64,000 bases of DNA from Edolisoma coerulescens (Eukaryota; Chordata; Aves; Passeriformes; Campephagidae): NCBI GenBank assembly GCA_013397115.1, contig VWZW01001657.1, positions 1,639,413 to 1,703,412 of the forward strand, given 5' to 3'. A program made the translations under genes and the position numbers. Shown in pieces: positions 48,686-63,420 of the stretch (its first letter is position 1; each line of letters starts with the position of its first letter). Below the pieces are notes generated by a model. It saw only the letters and a program-made list of their open reading frames with translations, was not told the origin of the DNA and ran no database searches.

Positions 48686-51600
48686 ATGGTTATTCATTGT
48701 TCATAACCACAGCTTTTTCTGAGAATTGCCAGTTGCCTATTACATAAAATTGTATATTTCAAGGACGTGAAAAGGGCTAAAGGGAACGTAATATGTTTTT
48801 CTCTTTTCCTCCCTTCAGCAACTCAGAAAAAGGGAGAACAATCACTGTAAATACCTAGTCCTTCTGATACATTTTCATGAAGTAGTTTCACTTGCGTGCT
48901 TAAAAAGTAACCAGTAATGGGATTTGCTGTGAAGCTGAATTGGGAAATGGATGGTTCTTAAATGCTGAATAAGGAAAAAAATTAATTCTATCATTTCAGA
49001 TCAAAATAGGGCACAGAATAGCAACAAGATTTTGAATTTAAATGAAAAGTTGTGACTGAAGCTGGTAAAATTATTGAATATACTGTTTGAGAATGTATTC
49101 CTTCTTCTGTTCACAACAGATTTATAAGCAGACTACTTTTTATGAATCAGATCACAATTAGTAGACCCTGGGTGAGAACATATCTCAGCATCAGAGTTCC
49201 TGATGAGTTATTCATTTCACTCTGCATTATTCATGATGTGCAATTGGTCAGCTAAAATCACTGTATCACTTTTGTTCCTGGTGTAGACAAAACATTCTTA
49301 AATTGAAGAACAGAAAAGATGCCTACTCATGTCAGAATATCTCTGCTTCTAAGTGGCTGGGGACACTTTTATACAAAGAACAGTCATTCCACAAACAAAC
49401 CCAGCTTAAAAAAATAGCCAATAAGACAAAGAACAGAAAAGCTCTCTAAATTCAAAGTTTTTGGACCTAGGACATGGATCTGACAAATAGATCAGATAGA
49501 CTAATCTAGAAAATAAGCATATTTCTGCTCCATAGGAAAGTAATGGGGGGAGTCATATATAAAAATCTCATATTGAGAAGGAAACATCAGAAGGAGAATC
49601 AAGAGGATAAGATGTGAATTTCCTGGTAGTATGGGATGTTAAAAGATGCAGATTACTAAATGCATGTAACTAATACATCCTTCTCAACTGGCCCTTCCCC
49701 ATATCCAGACAAACATGGATGTATAACTCAGGGTTCTGCTACTGCAGTTCAGCCCTCTTTAGTGAGGATGTGTGGGTAGACACAGTCTCCTTCTATATTT
49801 TTGTGGTACTTAACCACCACAAAATATCTTAGACTTTGGTTTACCAGTGAAAAATGCCAGTTTAGTACTGAAAAATAAGCAAACATTTAAGCAGATCCAT
49901 TTCTTCAGCAGCCACTTGAAAATGATATTTTTTCACTGTATTGTTAAAACCAGCCTTGGTCAATCAAACACAGCTTCCTTGTTGCTGAGTCTTGATTGCT
50001 TCCATGACAACAATGCTATTTTATAGCAAGAGTATCCTCATATATAATTAAGGATGCGATATGCTTGTTTGTATTGAATTTAAAAGATAACTTGAAGAAC
50101 TCATCATGTTTCTTCAGTTGTGGTCTCTGAACAGTACTGTTAAATCATAAATATTCAAAATTAAGGTAACTTCATGTTCTGTTCTGTAATGGAGCTGTTT
50201 ACACAACTGCTGTTAAAGCTCTAGACTTTTCCATTTAGAAAGCATTTAAATGATTGCCATGTTATTTGGAACCCACAAGTAATGAAAATTAAAAAAATAA
50301 ACAAAAATAAAATAATAACCCCAAAACAAACAAACAAAACCAACCAAAAAAAAAAAAAAAAAGAAGAAAGGAAAAACCCCTAATCCACACATGAAAGTAC
50401 AAACACAAGCTCATGCAAAACCCAGTTTTCTCTGCCACAGAATGCACCTGGTACCTCCTAAAGCCTTGCAGAACACCTTTCAACACAGGCAAAAGGCAGT
50501 CTGCACATGCTGCTCGCAGACCCCACTGCCAGGAAGGACCTGCACCAGGACGTGGGCTCCTCATGAGGCCTCCCCTCTTGGAAGTTTGGCATCAGTTCTG
50601 ACTTCTTTGCTTTTGAGATTTTAGTTCATACTCACAGTAACAATTTTTTTTGTACTTCAATACTGACGTGACAATATCAAGGACTTTGACACAGAAGAAT
50701 CTGAAGTTCAAAATAAAATCATTTAATGAATGCATAGCACATCCCTTGTTCATTATGCTGAATCCTGCCCAGGAGTTGGGCAATGCATACACTAATTCTC
50801 TATTAGAAATGTTGTTCTACATTCATCATTTGTAAAATAGCATTACAAAAGAAAAAAATCAAGATGTTTGGCTAATAAAGCTTTCATACCATTTTGAACT
50901 TTCCTAGTATGTTTTTAAAAGCAGGAGATAATGCTTTTTCGCAGCTATTGTGTTTTATTCTGTTGAAGGTTGCTGGCTGTAAAACATTGTACCTCCCTTT
51001 AAACTTTTCCATATAACTTGATTAGACAGCAGTAATCTCTAAAGCTTTCATGTGCAAATTTAGGAGTGACCCGGAACAAGAGTTTCCTTCATCCCCATAG
51101 CAACCAGGACGATGGAAGAATGCCACTCACCAGGCAATGCAAGGCAAATTTCATCCCTTTGATGTTAATTAACAAATTGCTTTCAGAAAACTCAATGCAT
51201 TTTTCTCCTTTAAATGTTTGTGATAAATTTTTAATATGTCTGAAAATGAAAGAAATACAGAAGCATTGGCTGCTGACAGGGGAGTGTGGACAACTGCCTC
51301 AGCACTGGTGCTACAGCAGTGATGACCCCCAGGAAGGCTTTGCAGCAACTGCTCACAGATCACCTTGAGTGAATTTTGGGACTTGGAGTTGAGGATTGAT
51401 ACCTCCAACTAGTTTTATTTCTAGTGTGCACTCTGATGTGTCTCCTGCTATAAGACAGTTGTACCCCCATTTTCAGTTGTGAGCACGAAAAAGAAATAGG
51501 ATAATGCACAAAAAAAATGTTAGGATGAGGTTATAAGCATATCCTAAATAATTTTAATATACTTAGCATGAAAATCACTTCTCACCTGTACATTTTGTTT

Positions 51601-52199
51601 GCATAGTTCTTGTTCTGCTTGTTACTCTTCTTCCTCTTTCCCCAGTTGTCCTAATGCTTTACAAAAGTTATCAGTTCTTAGTGCAAATTCCTTTAGGGAC
51701 GACTGAACTGTTCCTAATTTTGCTCACAAGAGAAGGCTTGAAAGTTGTCAGTGACCCAAAACCCACCGAGACACCCCACCAGAGCTCCTGCTATGAAGGA
51801 ATACAGCGATTCACTGGTTAAGATACTTAGTTCAGATTCTTAACCAGAGAATGTGTTTTCCCTTCTGCTCCTGTTTTTTAGATCTTCCAGGACTAATCAC
51901 CTGGGTACAACTTCATCACAGAGGCAATCTGAATAACTCCAGGTGATCTGAGGAACTCCGGCAGAATTAAGCTCAAGTGAAACAACCACACTGCAAACTA
52001 ACCCCCTACAGAAGCTGATTTCACTGTTACGTGGTATGTTCCTCCCCGACTCTGTTACTTTCACCTCGATCTTCTTTTTCCTGATACAAATGCTTTCTCA
52101 AATAAGGTCTGAGATCTTGGAGGTGACACTGTAACTTGAGTTACCTTCAGCAAAGAAAGTTCAGACTCTGCTCTGTTCCCACTTGGGCATTGTGGAGAG
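48686..52199. other. unique DNA with A-rich low-complexity tract
   Basis: An A-rich tract at about 50286-50375 contains CAAA/AAAC units and an 18-base A-run. The minus-strand 91-codon frame across it is Phe/Leu-rich and spurious. No other feature recognised. Confidence 0.5.
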
Positions 52200-52378
52200 C
52201 AGACCCTGGTGGGGTCACAGGGTGTTCCAGCACTGAACAAGCTCTGCAGTCCCTGTCCTTAGAGGTTTTCAAGACCAGAGCCTGGGCTGACCTTAGAGGT
52301 GCCCCTGCTACAACCAGGTGGTTTGGACTTGCAACCTCCTGAGGTCCCTGCCAGTCCAAACTATCATATGATGCTATT
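52200..52378 (+). mobile_element. CR1 LINE fragment, 3' end
   Basis: The plus strand reads TGTCCTTAGAGGTTTTCAAG, then ACCAGAGCCTGGGCTGACCT, then GGTGCCCCTGC, then TTTGGACTTGCAACCTCCTG, then AGGTCCCTGCCAGTCCAAAC and TATCATATGATGCTAT. This is the order of the CR1 3' end ('ggaggtgttcaagaccag..tggctgacc..gcccctgct..ggactagatgacctcctgaggtcccttccaacc..attctatgat'). A diverged tail remains. The 5' boundary is approximate. Confidence 0.85.
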
Positions 52379-54605
52379 ATCAGATACGATGATGGATTAA
52401 AAACAAAAATCCTACAAGATGCCAGATAACATAGCAAAAGGCAAATGAACAAGAAGCAAGTTTAAGAAACACAAGATTTTGATGGCACTCACTGCCCCAA
52501 ATTATCTTTAACTTCAGCTGAACTGAAAACAAGGCTCTCATTGGAGACAAAAATGCAAGTTTCTAACCCCCAGCAAAGACCCATTAATCCCAGAAACCTT
52601 CCCTTCCCTGAATGTTACAAAATCTCCTGCTGCAGTGTTGTTTTGCACCTCCCCATCAGTTAGGAATTGTGTGAAACTCCACAATGTTTTTCTAATGCAC
52701 ACTACAGTGAAAGATTCTTCCTACCCATCACTTAAAAGAATTACAGAATAAATTCCATTTGTCCTTTATTTGTGTATGATCTTATTTAACAAGCTTGCTA
52801 TTCAGCACAGCAGGGAAAGTCCATTAGAAGAATGATATGCAAGAATCCCACCAGAGTGTAATGAGAGGCTTCATAGAAGGTAAGAAGTCACCTCCTTACT
52901 GCTCTTTGCTTTAAGTATCAAAACCAAAACACTAAACATAAATCTGCATGGCTGTAATCCCAGAGAAGGAAAGCTGGTGTGCTGTGTAGTGACTTATATG
53001 TCACCCTAATACATCCTCACATGAGCTACACTCACCTACACAGAATATAATCTTACAGTCCAAGTCTTTATCTGGGGAATTGCCAGATATTGGCCCATAA
53101 CTCTCCTTCAAGTAGGGCAGATGGTAGGAGTGGATGATGACAAGTATCCCACCTTGTACAGGAGAGCAGACTGAAAAAACGGGATATTTGAAGATGCTTG
53201 TGAACCCTTTGTGCCCCATTCAGTAGAAAAAGAAACATCCTAAGGTTAAGCTAAATTATAAAATAATTTTCTAAATCAGAAATCTTAAGATATAGAAAAG
53301 AGTTGAAAGAGATTCAGTGTAACCCTGTATCCTGAAAAACATTTAGATTTTAATCCAGTGTCTGAAATCGAAATCCTCTTTGCATACAGTGATATGAAAA
53401 GCACTTCTTTCAACAAGACTTACAGTATTTCCTAAAGACAACAGGACAGTTTCAAAGACTCCAAACGTGTTGGTCTTGTGTGCTTCAATTTCTCTCTTAA
53501 TATTTCTTTTTTTTTTTTTTCTTTTTAATGGAAAAACATGTACAGAAGAATTATATTTTGACCAGACCTTCTGGTCAAACAGCTTTAACTGTTTTCTACC
53601 AGGCAGGTTTCAGCATTACCCTTCCATACTGATTTACATATAGGGACCTGCTTTCTAAAAGATATGCAGTTTCTGAAAAATATGGCTCCACAGGAGAAAG
53701 TTGTTTTTCTGAGAAGGTGCCACTCCTATCTTCCAATTAGAGTGGTGCAGGCAGGGGGAGTAATCATGTTTACTTGGAAAAACATGAAAATATGCATATG
53801 CAATACAATAAATAAAATTAAAATAAACATGAGATTTTGAATTCTATTTACTGGAAGTGGCTGCCTTAACTGTGCAACTGCTCAGCCTTGTATGTGAGTC
53901 ATGCTAATGTATGAATTCATTCAATACAGTATGATTATTTTGCCAAGCAATATATTAGAAAACTCTTACCAGAACTTCCCAGAGCAGCCAGTCATATAAA
54001 TTCTTATCTTATAATGAAAAAAGAAGTCAGAATGTAGTCTAATATGGAGCTACATAAGGGTTGTTCCCAGTATCCTAAATATAAATTAATATGTATAAGC
54101 TTTGTATAAATACTGTCTAAATTAATGTACTAAACATAATTATTGTCCGAGTTTACCAGGAAAATAATCGTAATTTGAGAAAAATGGCATGAGATGACTG
54201 CCTGAGAGTTCCTCTATATGTTTCTTATGTTTTTCCTAGATACTTTTGTTAACAGGTGCTACAAAAAAAAAAAAGTTTAATTTTATCTGTATACTCTACA
54301 ATATGTTACATTTGCTAAAAAAAGTCCAAGTGTGAGAATATTTTGACAAGCATTAAGATGTAATGGTTTCTAAAGGGTCTGCCAGCAATGGAGGCTGTGC
54401 CCAACTTGCACATTTAAGGAGACGTAGAAGTGGATATTCAGTAAATGGAATACTCTCCATCAACAGCACTGTTGAAACATTGCCTTATTTTTTACATCTA
54501 CAATTTTCTATCTATAAGAAAGAAATTAACCTCACAATACTTGGAAAATAAGCAAGTGCCTGAAACTACAAGATCCTTTGAAGATGGAGTCCATTTAAAG
54601 GAAAG
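52379..54605. other. unique AT-rich DNA
   Basis: A T-run at 53508-53520 and an A-run at 54264-54275. No repeat family or gene recognised. Confidence 0.5.
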
Positions 54606-54665
54606 AATAGATAGATATAGATGATATATGGATATAGATATATAGATATAGGTTAGATAGAGATA
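54606..54665. repeat. imperfect GATA/TAGA microsatellite
   Basis: AGATAGATATAGATGATATA followed by further GATATA and TAGATA words. The units are degenerate, suggesting an old or mixed tetra/hexanucleotide array. Confidence 0.9.
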
Positions 54666-57600
54666 TTTGCAACACACTGCAGTTCACTTCTGTAAGCAGT
54701 AAAAGTGCACATCTACCACAGAGATGACCACAAAGGCTGAGAGCAAAGCTGTCCAAAATAATGAGAAGGCTTCATCTTTATTTCAATTTTCATTCTTTGT
54801 TATTATGAACGAAAAAAACCTCAAAAAAACCCAAACCACAAAAAAAAAAACCAAAAAAAGAGAGAAAATCAGTAATATTTATGTCTACTGATGGTATTTC
54901 TATTGCTGGTTTATTATGACTACTAGTGTACAAAAAAAGACTAGGATAGTAACAGTAGTTTAGTAGCAGTTTAGTGTCATGTAAGGAACTGAGCCAAATT
55001 CATGCTGGCAGACAGAGTAAGTTAGTAGACTCAAAGAGTAGTAAAGATATTTCAGGCCTAAAGAAAGAGGAATTTTTACAAATATTTTGTAGTGATCTGG
55101 ATTCTGTCATCTTGAAAAGGATAAAAAAAAACAAAAAAGGGGAGGGCAAATTTTCTTTCTCTCAATGAGCAGAAACTCACAGTGTAAGGAGTGAGAAGGA
55201 GGGGATGGCAGCATTGAAATCAGGCAAGCTGGACTTCCAAGCAAAGAATTTAATTTACACACACGCTCTATGAATTGGTTATTCCAAGGGCAGCCCCTCA
55301 GACCACACTGCAGAGCAGTGCCCTGCACCCCCACACCACTGAGGTGGGAGCTGATACAGCAAAACCCTACAAAAAAGACCAAGGGGGACATCCAGGTTGC
55401 ACACATACAACTCAATAACAAATCTTACAGCAGAGTGTTTGAAGAAAGAGATGTATCCCAAATATATAAACAGGCCTCTGAACATCAGGGAAACAATTCT
55501 GGCTGACAAAGGAACCCACATGCAGCCAAGAGGAGAAGAACCTTTATTTGTGACTGGCAACTGAGCTGGGCAATTTCCTATTTTCCCTTTATGTCTCCTA
55601 TTGAGGCTCTACAGTTTACAGCAGAAGGCTGAGGTAAGGAGACTCTGTTGACAAAAGAGCAAAAACAGAAGAAAAGGAGCTGTGATTTTTCCTGCTTGAT
55701 GGCTGAGCAATCACCAGGACACCTTTCCCTTATTAAACAACAAAAGGGAAATGTGAATATGTAATGTTTGTTGGTATTTTCTGTGCTTGGCAAGAAGCAC
55801 TTTGCTTCTACAACTGTGATGTGAAGAATCTCTTCATGCTGGATGGCTTTAGTCTATGGGCACCCTGATGAGCACTAAGAAAGAATCACAGAAAGACCTG
55901 ACATCAAATTTGCTGCCAACAACACCCTCACTTTATACTGGCATACAAAAAGGGGAAAACAAGGATATGCATGAACAGTATGGGTTTCTTTTTCTGTGCT
56001 TGGTATCAAGCAAATTGCTAATATGTTTGTGATATGAAAACATTTCACATGTACATCAGTGCTTCCAGGCACCCAGTTGAGACCATAGCAACAACAGATT
56101 TCACTGCATTGCTGCAGGAAAAGCCTTTCCTCTTTTGCTTGCTCCAAGTCCTTTTTAAAGCAAAAACCAATGACCACTTATCTATATATCAGCATTCTCA
56201 TCTTCTCTCCATGCACACCCTCACCACACTTGAAAAATACAGCAGGACTTGCTTATTTGTGGCTACATCAGAGAGACCAGGAGGTGCAAGATCCTTTTCT
56301 GTATTTACTAACAATTCAAACACTTTTTAATCTTTATTTCATACCCTTTTAATGTATATTTATCATCCTGTCATAATGCAAAGCATTATGTCTAAGTCAT
56401 AGCACAGAATAATATAAAATAAATGTTCTGATGATGAGATGGTGAGATAAAGGCAGCTGCTTGTCATAAAAAAACTAGAGCATAAATATTATTACTTTTG
56501 TGCAATGCCTTGCTTCTCTACAGCATTCCCTATCAGTTCTGCCAGCGGTGAACACTCTGTGCCACCTTCACTGCACAAGCTCTAAATGATTCAAAAGACA
56601 ATTACTTATCACAACAGTGCTACAGAGATGTTCTCATGCATCCAGAGACAAAGCAGCCGAGAAAAAAACAAACTCGGTTATTGATATGAGTTGTGCTGAT
56701 TTGTGTTCAAGCTGACTTAGGCAGGCTATTTACACTATTATTTAAAGGACTGATATTTTCCTGTGAATTTTTGACTTCACATTCCATACACAGCAAACTG
56801 TATTGTATTTAAAAGAAAATTCTATTTAAGTCATCAATAAATACTTGTTTAATAAAAAACAGCAATAAAATATAATCATCTGTTAATCATATAATTGTAA
56901 CACTATTTTCATCAATATGTTCTGTCCAATATTTAATAAATACAATTATGTCCATAAATACACAGTTTAGCTCAAAGATGTACTGTCAGTGAGACATATG
57001 TTCATTAAACTTATTTCTTAAATATTAAAAAATCAAAACACTAGAACTACAATAACCCTTAAATTTTGAGTTTTTTCCTCAGATGCAATTACTTCATTTT
57101 CATTTACAGCCCTGCTTACCCAGCCTAAACAGCACAATATCATGCCATGCTGCAGATAGCATTTGAAAATACCCCAACCTGCTTTAGGTTTTCTTTTTTC
57201 ATGTTTTTATTTTTTTTTCTTTCAGTATTTTACTCTCAATAATTTGACGCTTTCAAAATCTAGCACATAGACTCTTTGTCAGTGTCACACTGAAGATAAA
57301 GCATTTTGCATATTTGTCCATTGAATAATCACAACAACATATATTTAAGCACAATAAGTCAAATACTTTAGAATTTAGCAAAGAGCTCTTGTCCTCAGGC
57401 AGCCAAATACAAAACTTGGGATAATCTTCCAGTAGCTGAGACATTATGACATTTACTGCACAAAGCACTTCTTTGTTTTCCTGGGTGTGTAAATGCCTGC
57501 CTGCCATGAACTGCAGGTCAAACTCAGGTATTTCCCAGGTGCTAAATAACTACATTGTCCTATAGTGATAATACGATTCTAATAACTTTTTTCCAACTTG

Positions 57601-59489
57601 TATTTAAGGACCTGTATTTCTCAGTAATAATGACATTAGCTTACTGAAGCTGAATTTAGACTAGCAAAGAAGAGGATTTTCATTTTTTGCCATCATTGAA
57701 GATAATTTTTAAACAAGAGTTGAATTTATTTGACATACCCTATAAAGCTATATATACCTATACCTCTACCCTATAAAGGGTTTTTCAAGTTCCAGTGTGT
57801 TACTGGGATCAAGTGCTATTTATTTGCTGTAAACTGATATAATAAATCAATTTTACTGGCCAGCAAGGAAACTTCAGCTCATTGGGCACTGTATGTGATT
57901 CAGCCAGGCACTCCCTATGTTGTTTGATGGATTTGATTCTGTTTTCAAAGAAAAAGTGTGGATACAGATGCTTTTTAGACCTCTGCCACTTACAGGTCGT
58001 GTATGCTGTAAAATGTCCTTAGGATATCCTCTTTTTACTGTCCTAAATAATTTTTTTTTAAAAAAAGAAGGAAAAATAAGAAGAGAGAAAAAAGAGAAAA
58101 AAAGATTAAACGAGAGTGATGCCAATGCATTACGATGTCAAAGTCCTGTTTCATGTTGGTCAAGATGGCTCATCTCACAGTCTTTCCTCACTTTGATGTT
58201 GGGGAACTATGATTGTGCTCTAGTCTGTGAAGCCCTTTCCCTGTCAAGTGTTTTGAATTTATGATAACAAAATGAGGAGGGGCAGCACTGAGGTTCAAAG
58301 ACCCAACCAGCAAACAGGAATGCTGCTGTACAGCTAAACAAGCTAAGCCTCAAGACTGCAGGCAGAGAGCTACACAAGGAATCAGATGGCTGATTTAATT
58401 TTAAATGCTAAGTGAAAATCCTCCATTTTAACACTTGGACTTCTAAACAAGTCATCCTAAAAGAGAAACAACAACCCAAGCCAAAACCCCCATATCTGAC
58501 TACTTTACATAACCAGTGTTTATAATTACAAAGATTTTCTTTTTCTGCTTTTTCTTTAAGGCAGCTTCTGAAAATGATTTGTCCTCACTGACATGGTTCA
58601 TTGTCTAGAAAAGTTATATAAAGTGCAAGCATTGACAGGGTTACTAATTTGTTTTAATGCAACAAAACCCATTTAATTCTGCTTTTGAAATAAAGTGCAG
58701 AAACAGAACCATATTGGATGTTTGCTATTAATATTGCATGGCAAGATAGTCCTTATCTTCAGGCCACCCTGCCTTCACTGTCACCCATTGTGTCTCCAGG
58801 GAAATTGCTATCTATACTACATGTAACTCACAGATCTAATATCACGTAATATCACATATATATTGCAGCTATACGAGCCCTATTGCTTTTACCTCCTTAA
58901 AAAAAAAGGTGAGCACTACTACAGTCACTCCCAAATATTCTGTAATATTAGTCCAAAATGGCATAGTCCTGGCAGAAATATCAACACACATTAAACAGAT
59001 TGAACTCAAATGCGTCCTGGAATGCAATTCTCCCGACACGACACAAGTGCCCACTGAAGGAGCAGTGCAAGTGCCAAATGGTTTGCCAACACAATTTATG
59101 GTATTGGCAAACAGGAATAAGAGATGAATCCAACCAGAGCAGGTCCTGAGCAAACATCACCCTGCTCTGTGTCTCAGAGCTGCCTTGCAGGGAGCACAGT
59201 TTCTCCATGCAGGGTTGACAGAAAATGCCACAGGCTTTTTCAGCACATTCAGCAGAACCGTACAAAGAGCCAGACCACAGGCAGCTTCCCAATGCCATCT
59301 CCATGGACCCCACAGCCCTTCTGGCAGCAAGGAACAAATCCGGTGACCTGCCCAGGGCTCCCCAGCACTTGGTGCATGCACAGCTCTGGTAGTGCTCCTG
59401 GACAGGGACAAAAAGATGGATGAACTCGTGAGGCCATAGAAGGCCAGAGCTGGGAATCCTATACCTACCCAAGTCAGAGAAATAAAAAG
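54666..59489. other. unique DNA with a CNE-like stretch
   Basis: A-rich tracts at about 54809-54866. A CNE-like part at about 56640-56960 (AAACTCGGTTATTGATATG, TGTTAATCATATAATTG). Moderately GC-rich sequence at 59030-59450 gives several overlapping frames on both strands, including 181 codons on the minus strand (58981-59526), none with a recognised domain. Confidence 0.4.
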
Positions 59490-59620
59490 TCATAGAAAAG
59501 TTAAGGTTAGAAGGTCGCCTTGACACTGTCTACCAAATTTTGCCTTTAAAAGGAGGGCTAAGTTGTCTTATAGTCAACTTATTTACCACTAGGACACCCA
59601 GATTCTCCTTGAGGGACCCT
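59490..59620 (-). mobile_element. diverged CR1 LINE 3' fragment (probable)
   Basis: Plus-strand GTCATAGAAAAGTTAAGGTT, then AGAAGGTCGCCTTGACACTG, then AAAAGGAGGGCTAAGTTG resembles the antisense CR1 3' end ('catagaatcattaaggttggaa..', '..caaagcagggctaacttc'). Similarity fades beyond about 59620. It is an old copy with uncertain limits. Confidence 0.55.
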
Positions 59621-62600
59621 CCTTGCCTTTCACCAAGTCAGGCGTAACATTTGCTTTTTCCTGCAATGAAGAACTTTCCACAGTCACCACAACTTTTCAA
59701 GGACAGCAAACAGCAGCCTGGTAATGGCATGGCCTCCATACCATGACTGCACCCCACCCATGCCCAAGGTGCTGCTCTACAGCTGAAGATCTGTTGTATC
59801 ATTTACAGAGAAACTGCAAAGGCTTTGGCAGACATATGACTGTGTGTTATCATAACGCCTAATCCCAGGAGGCTTCACAAACAGAAGGAAAGGCTCTCAG
59901 AAATGATTGCTGAGAAGAGGACACGAGACTGAGAAGTCACCAGAGACACCCTACAAGAGAGAGTTTTGCCTCCTCTGTTATTTGGACAGGGAGCATCAAC
60001 TCTCCCATCTACAAGCAGAATCACAGCTAGGGAATGTGACAATATGTGGCCTCTAAAGGTGGGTGAGATGAAAACAAATAGTCTTGGCCAGCAACTTGGA
60101 GGGCGGGAAGCAAGGGGAAGAGCCAAGTGTGATGTAAGTTCTTCCAGCTGAAACTATAAAGGCCTGCAGTTATTTACTCTGTACATATACATAAATACAC
60201 CCCTACATACCATATATATACATGGTAATTGTGTATGCTATGTATATTCTATAAACCCAGGATTATTTACATCATCTTTCACAGAAACAGGGTGAAGCAA
60301 ATCGCACTTCATTCCTCTTGTGCTTTGTGATCCACCTGATGATTTGCCCACAGAGCGAGAACCACTCCTGCATGGCAGATTTCCCACAGGGGCCCCAGGG
60401 GAGAGGAGAGCCTGGAGAAATTCATCATTCTGCTTTTATTGAACATGCTCTTTTATTCTGAGGAGGGCCAGCAACATTTTTGAGCTGCTGCTGTGCCCCT
60501 GCCATGGCTTGATATGCAGCTGCTTTCAGCTTTGATGGAACATTTTAACAGCGACAGCCTAAAGGGCCAGAAGAATCATGTGCTTGGTTGCATAAGCTTC
60601 CCCCAAAGAAAGGACAGATTTTGACACCTCCTCCACATCATGAAAACTGGAAAGGGTGTAAATAGGTGACTGAACTACATGGACAAATTTTCCCAGAGGA
60701 AACGACCCATGTGTTATTCTGAAAACAAAACCGTACCTGCCCACGGCTGCTGTTTGCTTTCTCGGCCTAAAACGGGAACCTGAACTATCTGAGGATGACT
60801 GTTTCACAAAGAAAACACAGAAATATTCTAGTTTTTGAAATATCCTGTTTGCAGAAACAAAAAATGAAAAAAAAGGAAGGAAAACAACAATAAGAATATG
60901 CAGTTATAGAAGTCTATTGAAATTTCTGTTTTATCTGCTCTCATTTGAAAAAACATTATGCATTCCCAGCCACGATTTTTTGATGTTTCTCAATAGAAAG
61001 GATTATGTAATTGTGTACATGTTATTATCAATGACACCACTATGCTATGGAACCACTGACATTTTAAACTTAATTACAGATGGCAGCTTATGAAATAATT
61101 ATAAAGAAAAGATTGGACAGCAACCACAGTGATTTCATGCTTCCTCTTCATGTGTGTTTAGCACAATATTGTTGAGTCCCTCAACTTTAAAAAATAATGT
61201 GAATTATCAACCAGATCATACTGCTGGTGACTGGGGGGTTAAGTCAGTGTTGTAGGAAGTGATACCATGTCACGTTTGGCACTCCAAGCCCAGGTCTCTG
61301 CAGAAGGTGTCTCCGCAGCCTGCAAGGCTGGCTGATGGCCGTGCAGTGACCACTGCCAAAGTTAAGTACTGAATAGCACGCCAGGTTCACAGGCTGCTCA
61401 GGCAGGGCCATACACACATTGAACAACGGATTTGTAGAGCACAGAGTATTCCTTCGGGTCTACAAATCTGAATTGAAAAAGTGAAATTTGAGTAAGAGGA
61501 TCTTATACCTGCCTGATTTCATTCTATGACATTCATTTCCAGTTCCCGTGAAATGCCCTCCCCTCCATGAATCCACTAATTAAATTGCCAGTGGCTTTGA
61601 TACTGATGCTACCTCACTCCAGGGAGAATTTTGTCTGGCTCTCCAGAGATTATTTTAATGTGTTCCATGTTAAATTGGTAGGCACTTTTTAACCTGTTCC
61701 TTCCTGATTCCATCTCACCTCTCTGTTATGACTAATAGCACATTAAGCCTTTAACTACTATCTTTTTAGTGAAGGGCTAACGCAAAATAGCTATTAAGCT
61801 TTTCAGCTCTCTACATACCTTTTTTCGTCTACTTACATTTCTCTTAAGCAGAGGACTGACAGTTCCTTTGGTTATTCCCTGGCTTCTTATACATTTTAAA
61901 AGCATGCTCTTCCTGCCTTTTACATAGTTTACTAATGGTACCTCTTTAGAGCCTTTACCTTTCTGACTCTTCCTTCAGATTCTTCCCCTACACCCAAGTC
62001 CTCCCTCCTGCACTTTTACTCTCTTCTAATGCAGCTACAGCTTCATTAATTCAAAGCTGCTGAAAAAATTTTCTTGGGGCTTCTTATTTGTGGGATTTTG
62101 TGGTGTTTTTATTTTTTTGTTTCTGTTTTTGGTGGAAAGAAGAATAAGGAAGGCTGTTTAGGAGGATTTAAGTACACTACACTGATTCTGTGCACCCTTA
62201 CCCTAAATAGAGATTCTTTCCTTTTCTTCGCTGTAGCTGTTGAAGCTCTGTGGTGAAAAGCATTAATTACAAGTGTATCCTTCTTTTGTCACTCTCATAA
62301 ATTGCTTATGATTTTCCAAACTACAGATGCTTGCTTTTCAATTGCCAGTCACTGCTGTTATATGATTTTTTTTTTTTTAAAGCATGTGATTAAATAATAA
62401 ATAAACTAAGGTCAAGGCTGCTGTACACTTTCAGTTTTGTAACTATGCTAAAAATTTAGGATGCTTTTAGGATCAGGAGAACCTTTTTCATCAAACATGA
62501 GAAGTATTTGGGAACATCTGTACATTATCATACACACAGCAATATTGCAATTTGTATCTCAGAGAGAATTTGTGAATTAATCACTAAATTTTCATTATGT

Positions 62601-62714
62601 ACTCAGCTCTTCAGTGGGACGTTGCACCTTAATAATTATATTGCCTGTAGAAATGGGCAACAGAGGCTGATTAACAAGCCTCTGCATCATATTATCATAT
62701 AAAATAACTCAGAC
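59621..62714. other. unique DNA, nothing firm
   Basis: A TA/CATA-rich stretch at about 60180-60255. A GATTTGTAGA/TCTACAAATC inverted repeat at 61429-61438 and 61459-61468. A T-run at 62368-62379. No repeat family or gene recognised. Confidence 0.45.
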
Positions 62715-62875
62715 TACAAAGAACCTCTGGAAATCATCTGGTTGAGACCTTCAGTGAAAGCAGGGCCAGCCTCAAGGGTAAATTCAAGTTCAATACAAGG
62801 TAACCTGATCCTTCAGGACTTCAAGGTCATGTGTGAATGAAGCATCAATATAAAACCTGTTCTGCTACTGAAAAA
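62715..62875 (-). mobile_element. diverged CR1 LINE fragment
   Basis: Plus-strand ACAAAGAACCTCTGGAAATC, then ATCTGGTTGAGACCTTCAG, then AAAGCAGGGCCAGCCTCAAG, TTCAGGACTTCAAGG and AACCTGTTCTGCTACTG follow the block order of antisense CR1 ('gacctctggagatcatctagtccaacct..agcagggtcagc..aggacc..aacctgttccagtg'), with many changes. Old, dead copy in minus orientation. Confidence 0.7.
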
Positions 62876-63420
62876 GGCAAGCTGAATAAAGGACTAACTG
62901 GTGCTGTCTAATGGAGTACTGACCTGCTCCCACTCTTTCAACTCTTTAATAAGCTGGACAGGTATTAATGTGTACACAGAGGCTTTGGGGTTTCTCTCCA
63001 GAACAATCTATCATGGCTTCAGAAGGACAATTTTCAAACACTCTTTCCATGTGCCTGCTATTTCTCAGGCTTTCTGCCACAGCTGTAGATCACATCCACT
63101 CCTCCAACTATAAACATTTTTGCTTCTCCTTAAGTATGCAATATTTTTAATTATTTATCCACAAATGTAATTTTCATATTTTGCACCAACTTCAGAACCT
63201 TAAGAAAATTGTAGAGAGATCTCTTTATAATCTGTCCCTATTGAGAAAACTCATTGTTTCAGAAAAGTACAATTCTATTTTTATTTAACTATATTTGTAT
63301 TACATTCTATATTTTCCAGGGGATTAGACCACACCTTTTAAAGTTTCCAGCTCTACCCTCATCAATCAGAATGCCTGATATATATTGAGAATAAAATTAT
63401 TTGCTCAAAGAATACTAAAT
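62876..63420. other. unique AT-rich DNA
   Basis: Nothing recognised. Short frames only. Confidence 0.5.

Noticed and set aside
50286..50375. Poly-A tract as the tail of a processed pseudogene
   Set aside because: No coding similarity upstream, no target-site duplication seen, and the tract is mixed CAAA/AAAT low complexity.
58981..59526. 181-codon minus-strand frame, Cys-rich
   Set aside because: Several competing frames are open in the same moderately GC-rich stretch on both strands, and the start side runs into a probable CR1 fragment. No family recognised.
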